Shown here one piece after another: positions 1 to 9,800 of a stretch of DNA of 13,957 bases. The DNA comes from Saccoglossus kowalevskii (lineage: Eukaryota > Hemichordata > Enteropneusta > Harrimaniidae), in the NCBI RefSeq assembly GCF_000003605.2, contig NW_003134341.1, positions 146,702 to 160,658 on the forward strand, read 5' to 3'. The notes beneath the pieces are model-generated. The model made no database searches. It was not told the DNA's origin and saw nothing but the letters and a program-made list of their open reading frames with translations. How positions within the stretch are numbered: position 1 is the first letter of the stretch; each line of letters begins with the position of its first letter. Made by a program: the position numbers and the translations under genes.

Positions 1-240
1 GGGTGACCAACCAATCACAGTTAGATGATAGGGTGACCAACCAATCACAGTCAGATGATAGGGTGACCAACTAATCACAGTTAGATGATAGGGTGCCCAA
101 CTAATCACAGTTAGATGATAGGGTGACCAACCAATCACAGTTAGATGATAGGGTGACCAACTAATCACAGTTAGATGATAGGATGACCAACCAATCACAG
201 TTAGATAATAGGGTGACCAACCAATCACAGTCAACCATCG
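1..240. repeat. 30-bp minisatellite, 8 copies, continuing off the left edge
   Basis: Units start at 1, 31, 61, 91, 121, 151, 181 and 211 in exact 30-base register. Each reads GGGTGACCAACCAATCACAG followed by TTAGATGATA with few changes. The last unit diverges after CACAGTC. A C/T variant changes CCAAT to CTAAT in units 3, 4 and 6. Confidence 0.97.
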
Positions 241-323
241 CTATCACTATTTGACCGTGTTACATGATGCCTTCTGGAGGCGATGGTTTTTTGTTTTGTT
301 TTTAATTATCGAATGCTGATGAT

Positions 324-535
324 ACAATCACAGTTAAATGATAGAATTACCAACCAATCACAGTGAAATGATAAGGTGGGTGACCAACCAATCACAGTGA
401 AATGATAGGGTCGGTGACCAACCAATAACAGTGAAATTCAAGGAAGACCAACCAAATTATAGGGTGGTCACCTTCAATCACAGTCATCAAAGAGGGGACC
501 AACTTATCATAGTCACCCAATCATAGTAAAATGCC
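324..535. repeat. Diverged second block of the 30-bp minisatellite
   Basis: The core ACCAACCAATCACAGTGAAA recurs with about 30-34 base spacing near 350, 383 and 417, then decays (AACCAAATTATAGGGTGG, CAATCACAGTCA, CCAATCATAG). It is separated from the perfect block by unique sequence at 241-323, so it is an older, less homogenised flank of the same array. Confidence 0.85.
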
Positions 536-699
536 TTAGTAACCAGTTGATCACAGATAAATTCATATTAGTTCAATAAAAGTTATATCAATAAGTATTT
601 GTATCTCACTACTTTTAAATCTTTAATTCATATTTAAAATATATTTAACATCTCACTAAAATTACTATATTGGCCACTATTTCTCATTTCTGCACTTAC

Positions 700-885
700 C
701 ATAGGTTTTTTTTGAAGAAGTTTAGTTTCTCGTTCATACATATACATGTCAGGTACTGCACGTTGAATCGGTGAAACTGGTTGACCCAACATACCAGGTA
801 AACCATCATCATAGCGTGTATAGTGTTCCACTAGATTTTCCAGTGTTTGAAATAAAGGTCCATCATCTATGTAATACATGTCATC
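700..885 (-). CDS. Shark: Shark exon 5: C-terminal half of second SH2 and start of SH2-kinase linker
   Basis: Codes residues 411-472. The sequence DDMYYIDDGPLFQTLENLVEH continues the SH2 from exon 4 and parallels QIDDGPIFQGLDQLITYY of the first SH2, followed by YTRYDDGLP. After the SH2 comes linker sequence with VPDMYMYERE, where tyrosines could be phosphorylated, and basic residues (ETKLLQKKPM). Acceptor CATAG, donor a consensus GTAAGT at 699-694, phase 0. The open frame continues to 634 past the donor, but that extension is read as intron. Confidence 0.88.
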
Positions 886-3800
886 CTATGAATTAAAGTA
901 ATAAATGTTAACAGTCTATCCTATAATCATGTTAAATCAATGTAAAAGTACATGGGGGTTGGCAGGATAAGGATTATATTTACATTCTTGGCCACTCAGA
1001 GTTGACCATTAGAAAGTGTAGCAAATACTTGATAGAGACAATTATTTACAGCAATTTGAATGTATTATGAAAACAATAAAGTTAAAGTGAAAGAAAACAA
1101 TGCTTTGATCAGTATCTAAGATATAGATGCATGTTTATGGTCACTCGGAGTGAACATTATTTTTTTGCTTTTTTTACCCAGACAATCTTGGCGAGATAAT
1201 GTTAAAATTTCAGAGCTTTATCAATGGTAGAACATACTGAAAAACACAATTTTGAAATATAGGGAACCAAGGCATGCGTATGTAATAAAAGTCCCGAAAA
1301 TTTGTTTATGTTGCTGTTTGATTGACAAGTCACAGCTGATGATATATGCAAATGAGTTGCTGGCCTCAGTATTGTGCGGCGATGTGTGACTTCCTGTTCT
1401 GACTCCCTGTCTAATTACCTCAAGTATGGTCAACTAGTCTCACAAACTACTAAAAAACAGACAAGACATAGCAAGGCAAGTGGAATGAAAAAATAAAACA
1501 TACAGTAGTAAATGATAAATAAACTTGTTCACCCTTATCTCACAAACATGTCAACAACTTTCCAACCTGGAAGTTTTTGCGCAAAACAAGCTTCAAATCT
1601 GTCCGCTGTCTGCTGCATGAAAATCGGTCAGAGACATGACAATCGGTCAGAGACATGACAATCGGTCAGAGACATGACAATCGGTCAGAGACATGACAAT
1701 CGGTCAGAGACATGACAATCGGTCAGAGACATGAAAATCGGTCAGAGACATGACAATCGGTCAGAGACATGACAATCGGTCAGAGACATGACAATCGGTC
1801 GGAGACATGACAATCGGTCGGAGACATGACAATCGGTCGGAGACATGACAATCGGTCGGCTACTTGAAAATTGCTTTGCTTCTTGAAAATCACAGTAACA
1901 CAAATTATTTAATTTTTAAAGAAAACAAAAGGGAAACAGTTGACTATATGCACCCCAGTGGGCTATAGGATGTTGCATTTGTGTCACATACTGTATTTGT
2001 TATGATGCACTTTTAAAACTACATAACGGCATGGTGTAAAACTTGTATGTGTATTTACTAAAAATTTGCAACATGTACAATAAGGATTTAAAATTTAAAT
2101 CGAGAGCAATGACTTGACATAAACAGAAAGCTCTTTAACTTAACATTGAGAAGAAATACCTAAGCTTGATAATATTTCTTGTTCTTATTTTTGCCGTTAT
2201 TTTAATTATCACTATTGTTCTTTTGCAAAAACATGCATACTTAGTCTAGTATTAATTTTTCGCTGTTATTGTAAATAACATTATTGTTGTTTAGGAATAG
2301 ATATCCATATTGTTTCGCAATTATAAGTTTATATCACCGATATTTGCACTGGCTTTATGGGCAAGATTTGTTTTCGCTTTCTTTTATAATTTAAAAATCA
2401 CAAGCTGGTTGTGTGGTGTGCTGATAACAACCTCCAGGTGAATTTGGCCAAAACGAAGGAGATGGTCAATGATTTCTGTTTGAAAAAGACGCCCATCTTT
2501 CTATTGGTCATTGACGGCTCGGAGGTGGAGCGCGTTGACTGCATCAAGTTTCTCGGTGTCCACATATTCAGTGACTTGACTTGGTTGGTGCATGTCGGGC
2601 ACTGCGTCATGAACATCAGTTATGAAGACTGGAGGTTCCTGGACGGTGTGGTGGCGGGCGCATTGCGTATTATTGGGATCCAAATTCCCCCTCTATGCGA
2701 TGTGTACTGAAAGCAACAACGTCCCAGTCAGCCAAAGGCTTCCACCACATAGCCGTCCAAAGCATGACATCAAATTTATGTAAGAGCCCTAGGTAGTCTT
2801 TGTGTGGGAGGGGCTTTATGTGTCGTGCCAAAAAACGCAACCATTGCAATTATTTTAGATAACATATTGTTGGTCTGTGCGATTAGTTTGGTTCTTTCGC
2901 CTCAGATTTGACAATCAAACCAATTTTTTTTTTTAAATATTTCATGATCATTAGTACGGTACAACCCGTAGTTTGGAATCATGTGGTATATGGACAACTG
3001 TTTCCCTCAGTGCAGTTTTCATGCATTAGTTTGTGACTTTGAGGACGATTTTTCATCTATTTTTCCTCAAATTGTTTTTATTTTTATTTTATTTTTTCAC
3101 ATGATGATTGAACATTGATGGTTGATGTGTAGTGGATTTTGATATTTAGTTGTGATGCAATAGCCATTTTGAGGACGATAAATGTCACTTTCATAAAACA
3201 GGCATTATCTCAGTTTGTGTTTTCTGGTTGGTCAGAGAGATTGAAACTTGATTAGTTCTCACAGGTTTTGTCAGTTTGACTTTAAATTTTAACACTATTT
3301 GGATGACGTCTTCACAAACAAAACAACGTCTGGGCTTATATTTAAAGTTTTGCATTCTCAGACAATGTCATTTGAAGTGTGAAATACTGACAGGGATTGA
3401 ATATATGACATCTATATGCCCGGAAACCCATTTGTTAATAAATAACTGATATTGTAAAAGTTTCACTTGAAATGATCACCAAATGTGTGAGCATTTAGAT
3501 TTGAACGCCGCGTCTTGGGCAAACTGAAAACCACAAGTAGAGATAATTTGCATAACCATTCACTCAGAAAAATTTTTGTTAATGCTAATAATTACAGTTC
3601 CAAATTTAAACCTAATTAAATATAGTGCATACTATAGAGATTCCATCATTACTTTTTTTTCACCTTGTTTCTTCATTATTTATTTGCTAAGCATTCGAAA
3701 GAAACAATGTTTGTACCTGTTTTCTATATTTTAAAATCGTTTTTTGAGTATGTTCCACTATTTGCAAAGACTGTCTGGGTAATAAAAAGCAAAAAAAAAA

Positions 3801-6800
3801 AAATTCCCACAAACCTGCTATATATATACCCTAATGCTCCCCAAACTTTCTGATGGTCAACTCCTAAATCAAAGCAAGACTTAATAAACATTCATAGTTA
3901 AACTATGTGAATTCTGCAGACAAAATTATTACAAAGAATATACACTCACTTTGTGTACAATCTCAAAATTATAGATTATTTTGAACATGCACATCGTCAA
4001 TACAGGTATGCCACCTTTATTTTTACTCAGTCTAATTAAGAAGCGGCCATCTTGACGGTGAAATTTTTCCAGCATGTTGCCTGCTTCACTGCGACTCAAT
4101 TCACCATGCAGCCACTCGCTTGGTGATGTCCTAGCTGGTGGTGGTACATAATCCTCTGAAAGATTGAATATATAACCCTATTAGTAGAAGTCATTTGTTG
4201 TGTAAATTGTGTTTTTCTAGTGCAATGCAATGATGAGAACACATTTCTGGATCTCAAATTCCAGCAATCCCTGATATAAAAAAAGATTATTAAATTTGAC
4301 ATGAAATTTTCACATCATTTTCATTGTTAGATTATATTGGAATACATGTGAATGCAATCACTCAAAACGTGTCACTGAATAAAGGCCCTGGCGAATCTAG
4401 TAGCCTGAAAATGATGATCTTGAAGAATTTTTACTGGTATGTCTTAATTATAAGTGCATGATATATGTGAGAAGTTTGAATGTGATCGATCTACGTCAGA
4501 AATATAGCTCTGAAGCAGCATTTGTGAAAACAAAATGGCCACCAGTCAGTCATTTTAAATTCAATTAAAAAACAAATCATTGTCAATGACATAGACCCCA
4601 TCCAGTGTTTAATTACTGTGTCAATCAAAAACAATGATAGATGTAGATTATGTTGCAGGTGTGTTCAGCATGTTAATGTGTTACTGAGTACAGTATGAAA
4701 ATAAAACATGGTCACCAGTCGGACATTTTGGATTGAATTACAATGCAGACGTGCATTAAAACCATCACCAATAATATTCAACCCAACTTTGAATAAAATC
4801 CACAATATCCGAGAAATGATTGACATGTTCAAATGTTTTTGGGGACTAAAATGGCCACCAGTTTGTCAGAGTTCAAAATGAAAAACAAATGTACATGTAC
4901 AACTATACTTTTGCAGAACCTTACTTTGGAATTGAGGGGGCACCCATTTTTCAAGGATAAAATTCATAAAACAGCACAGCATCAAGGCAATTACCTCTGT
5001 CCTAATCTACCAATTATTTGCAATTTTGATTACAGAACATTCAATAAACTCATAAGAGGTAGTTGCAAACTTTGACAATTAGATGCTGAATGTTTCAGTT
5101 TGTTGGAATGGTTCTTCCTGAATTAATATCGAGCAATAACAATTGCAATGTTATAGTGTAATGACTGGGCATGTTAAATTTATATGTAGTTACTACCAAT
5201 AATGACTCATTGTGACACTTTGTTTTGCTTTATCCAAGTTTACATGTTTTGTCTTTGTGTAAAGTTTGAATGAGATCAGTCAACAAGTGTCTGAGATATG
5301 ATTCTTGACAGACAGACAGGCGGGTGAGTGAACGAACCCCAAATTAACAGTCTTCGATTTCAAACTTTGCCGAAACAGGAACTGATAATTGACATGCATC
5401 AAAGCCCATGAAGTTCAATGTATGTACCGTACCAAAACAAAATTCTATGATGCACAACCAGGATTCTATTCTGAAATGGCAAAAATGCTTGATTTTGATG
5501 CATTTTAGTCATAAATTTACAGCCAGTCAATATGAATTTATTATTAATTATGACAAGATGCTAACTCAAATACATGTATCTATAGCCAATCTCAGTTTTA
5601 TAGTTTATTTTGTTTCTTTACCAAGAATTGTAACACAGCTTTGCTTTTCATATCTTTCAGCGAGGTCTTTTGGTGTTTTTCCATCACAACTTCTGGGATT
5701 ACATGGTACGTTCATTGACAGCAAAGTACGAACACATTCAACATGCCCACGCTGAGCTGCTTCATGCAATGGCACCCAGCCTGTAGTTGGATGCCGTTCT
5801 GTTGGGTCAGCACCTTTACTTAATAACATCTTACAAGTACTTGGTCTGTTACCAGCACAGGCACACTGTTTAAAATAAAAAAAAAATTCCAGTTCTTACT
5901 AGTGATAACTTTTTGTTAATTCCATGAGTCAAGAAAAATTTGGCAGTCAAAATTTCACTGAGGGATAGAGAGACAGAGACAGAGACAGAGACAGAGACAG
6001 AGACAGAGACAGAGACAGAGACAGAGACAGAAGTAGAGCGACTTCCAACGGTGTCATAATATGAAGATACCAATCAGTCTACTATCAGTTTGACATCTTC
6101 TGTTGAGGTTGGTTTGACCCAACTCGTTCTAATTGCATACAGACCTCCAGGCATGCATAGCAAACCAGGATTGGTGTCACAAGGTGTCTTGATCGTATTT
6201 ATAAGAAACAAATTTGGCATACGGTTATTGTAATGTATTACGTGTTATGTGACCCATATGTCACCCCTGGAAAAAACTGGATAAATATCTGTGTGATAAA
6301 TGAACTGGTGTTGTGGACAAATTGACATCACTGTATATAAAAACAGAGACAGCAGGGTTCTGCATTTGTTGTTGCTTGAGATGTTGTCCAACATATGGGT
6401 CTACACTTTGCAATTTGGTGTTTAATATCAAAGTCTGAGAGGTCTTAAGTGAAACTGGGAAGGAAGCCTGGCGCTACAGATGCGTAGATAGAGTTCAACG
6501 CTTTAATTCATGAACTACAGTCTGATAAACTATGGTTTCAAGTAATTCATGCATGGCATTTCACAAGCTATAAACCTATAATGGTCAATAGGGCCTATAA
6601 AGATAACAATTGAGCTAGGTATTTATATGTATTGAGCTATAAACCTATAATGGTCAATAGGGCCTATAAAGATAACAATTGAGCTAGATATTTATATGTA
6701 TTGAGTTATAAACCTATAATGGTCAATAGGGCCTATAAAGATAACAATTGAGCTAGGTATTTATATGTATTGAGTTATAAACCTATAATGGTCAATAGGG

Positions 6801-9800
6801 CCTATAAAGATAACAATTGAGCTAGGTATTTATATGTATTGAGTTATAAACCCATAATGGTCAATAGGGCCTATAAAGATAACAATTGAGCTAGGTATGT
6901 ATATGTATTGAGTTATAAACCCATAATGGTCAATAGGGCCTATAAAGATAACAATTGAGCTAGGTATTTATATGTATTGAGTTATAAACCCATAATGGTC
7001 AATAGGGCCTATAAAGATAACAATTGAGGTAGGTATTTATATGTATTGAGTTATAAACCCATAATGGTCAATAGGGCCTATAAAGATAACAATTGAGCTA
7101 GGTATTTATATGTATTGAGTTATAAACCCATAATGGTCAATAGGGCCTATAAAGATAACAATTGAGCTAGGTATTTATATGTATTGAGTTATAAACCCAT
7201 AATGGTCAATAGGGCCTATAAAGATAACAATTGAGCTAGGTATTTATATGTATTGAGTTATAAACCCATAATGGTCAATAGGGCCTATAAAGATAACAAT
7301 TGAGCTAGGTATTTATATGTATTGAGTTATAAACCTATAATGGTCAAACTGAGGCCAACATCTGCAATAGTCAGTGAGTTATAAAGCTATTAAGGTCAAG
7401 GGACTTTTATAAAAAACAGAACAGGTAATAACGTCATGTATTTGAGTTGTAAAGATAGGAAAGAACATATACTTACATGTAATGCAGTAATAAAACTACT
7501 ACTTTTACTGTTGACATTAGCTCCTGCATCTAGTAACAAGTCTACAATGTCATCACAACCATTGTATGAAGCGATATGGAGGGCAGTTTTCCCTGAAATG
7601 TTCCTTGAATCAACAGCAGAATGCTGTGGATCGTTCAATATCATTTGTACACTTGTTACATCTTTTTCAAGAGTGGCTCTAATGAAAAAAAGTTGATGAA
7701 ATCAAAATGAAAATCAAGTATCTACAGTTTATTGGCTTAACTGTCAACCATTTTAATTTCAAATATTTTGTATACCTGTATTGTTAGCGTAGTATAGTGC
7801 GTAGTAAATCATGAAATTCACAGGGTAGGTGGGTTTAATGCCATAAACCATTTTAATTCAAAACTTTTGTAGCAATGAATATTTCATTGGGATCGATAAG
7901 ACAGTGGGTCACAGTGACTTTTGTAGCAGTGAGCATTTAATTTTTTGCATTTTGGGGTCTTGGAACTATTATATAATATATTTGATGTCTTAATTTGTGC
8001 ACATTTTAAGGAAAAAAGAAGAAACAAAATTTCTTTTCAATTTCATGCATTTTGTATTCAAATACACCTGAGATGAAAACACAACATGGTCCATGGCTAA
8101 TAACGGCCAAGTGAATTTCTAATATTTTCTGGAATCTAACATTTTGGTTTTTGGCGTCATTTCAACTGATGAATTGGCGGCAAGAAATCACAATTTAAAT
8201 TTTGCTGTAGTTATGCTTGTGGTACAAAATCACCCTTTCGAAAATAGGATTTTGAAATGAACGACGAAAATCGAAATCCTATTTTCAATTTGAGGCTTTT
8301 CATTTCATTGACACGCTAGAGGATATTGTTATGGGCCCAACGATAATAGATCAAAGGCGAGCAAAATCAACAATGTATCCAGTCAGTTATTTTCCAATGC
8401 TTCTTCTACATGATGATTTCATGGGTGACTTACTATGTACACTATAGAACAGTAACATTTTTCATTGTCTGTAACAAAAATTAGTTGTCTGTCTGGAAAA
8501 ATAAGAGACAGAATAAGAGACGTCGGAATTTATTTTCTGGTATGTTTTATATTTTGAGCTGGCATGTGGAAATGTTCGCATAATTAGACATCAAAAGTAA
8601 CGAATACAATGTCACGTTCCCGCACGGTGATTGAATAGTCCATTAATCAACCGGTCGTTTGTTCGTCACATGGTTATATTCCAGCCACACCATTTGTTGA
8701 AACCTTTTCACTGTCATTATTCAAAAGTGTTATCTCCTTTTCGAAATCGCACTTCAGTGCTTGAAAGTGTTGACTGATATAATATTTTGTAGTCCTGTAA
8801 TTTTGTTCACAGACAGCCTCATTTACAATGCGGCCCACTTATTAGAGGGTGTATACCACGATGATTACAGAATCATCGCACGCTTCTTTCAGAAATTCCA
8901 CTATGCTTAGATATTGAGCAACCAACCAGCAATTGATCGGGGGGGGGGGGCACTTAATGCAAATCATATTATGGAGACGTGCCGTCCTTTGGGGGGGGTC
9001 GTGAGTTTTAGCTGTTATTTTATAGAATGGGGTATTGATTTGCTTGGTTGTAGTTCCAAACTCCAGTTTGCCTGTCTAGAATGAGGCCTGGGGAGTGGGG
9101 TCTGTTTTTTTAATTTCCATATATTTTACGAGTCCTGGTGTTGAGTGGATTCAACCTAGAACTGAATAAATTTACCAAAAATTTGGTCTCTGATGGGATA
9201 TACAAAATCACTATTTGGTCTATAATGGGGTATGGTTTTGAGGTGAAAATTGTCTATGATGGGGTCTGGGGTTTTACATTCAGGCCCCACACCCCTACTA
9301 AACTAACCCCCTCCCTCTCCGGGATTTGATCTCGTCGTGAGAAATCCCCTGTTTGACAAGAACACTGATATACTCAATGTCAACAATTTTTTCGATCACC
9401 ATTTCAATTAGCAAGGCCATGAATCGGTAAGCATGGCTTTAGTTCCAGCAAATGATGATGTCATGTGCGAAACGAGCATATGGTAATCTATATGAAAATT
9501 AAAAAGTAGGGTCAAAACAGAGCTGACTGGTAACATTGTAGTAAGCGCGTTGCTCGGCTTGCAGTCGACTGGAAATGTGGAAATAACTGAAAAAGCCCCC
9601 CTAGCGATTCAATAAAACGTCCCAAATTGAAAATAGGATTTTGATTTTCGTCATTCATTTGCAAATTCATAAATTGAAATTACGTCAAAAACCAAAAAGT
9701 TAGATTCCAAAAAATATTAGAAAATCACTTGGCCATCATTAGCCAATTAAATTTGCACTGGCATAATACTGTGGAATACTTTACTTTCGCTGGAATTAAT

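Larger units (their letters stand above)
1..699 (-). other. 5' part of Shark intron 5, running off the left edge
   Basis: Begins at the GTAAGT donor of exon 5 and continues beyond the window. It is AT-rich from 540 to 690 and is otherwise occupied by the 30-bp minisatellite and its diverged block. No exon is visible here, so the rest of the gene, including the expected kinase domain, must lie further left. Confidence 0.75.
886..3949 (-). other. Shark intron 4 (3064 bp)
   Basis: Donor GTGAGT, acceptor ACTTTAATTCATAG. It splits the second SH2 between strands D and E. It contains a 19-bp minisatellite and a fragment of a non-LTR retrotransposon, listed separately. The remainder (886-1600, 1870-2400, 2800-3940) is AT-rich with T-runs and no recognisable exon. 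Minus-strand frames there, such as 1221-1433, have no domain character. Confidence 0.85.
5866..7476 (-). other. Shark intron 2 (1611 bp) with satellite and microsatellite
   Basis: Donor GTAAGT, acceptor TATTTTAAACAG. It contains the 69-bp satellite array and the AGAGAC microsatellite, listed separately. The stretch between them (about 6035-6560) is AT-rich and holds nothing I recognise. A minus-strand open frame of repeated Ser-Val (5870-6073) is only the translation of the microsatellite. Confidence 0.85.

Noticed and set aside
1-535. CRISPR-like array (regular 30-base repeats)
   Set aside because: There are no unique spacers. The units are contiguous tandem copies, and the genome is eukaryotic.
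634-699. Extension of Shark exon 5 to the in-frame stop at 634, which would give a kinase-less protein
   Set aside because: A consensus GTAAGT donor at 699-694 ends the exon. The extra 21 residues have no family resemblance, although a short isoform by intron retention cannot be excluded.
1221-1433. 70-residue minus-strand frame in Shark intron 4
   Set aside because: No domain and no splice sites that would keep phase with exons 4 and 5, which already join perfectly.
1622-1868. CRISPR-like or regulatory iteron array
   Set aside because: Contiguous 19-base tandem repeats without spacers in an intron; an ordinary minisatellite explains it.
5408-5755. 115-residue plus-strand open frame
   Set aside because: Its 3' third is antisense to Shark exon 3, whose ankyrin repeats are clear, and the rest is AT-rich intron translation with no domain.
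5870-6073. Minus-strand frame with a long Ser-Val repeat
   Set aside because: It is only the translation of the AGAGAC microsatellite and starts at an arbitrary ATG.
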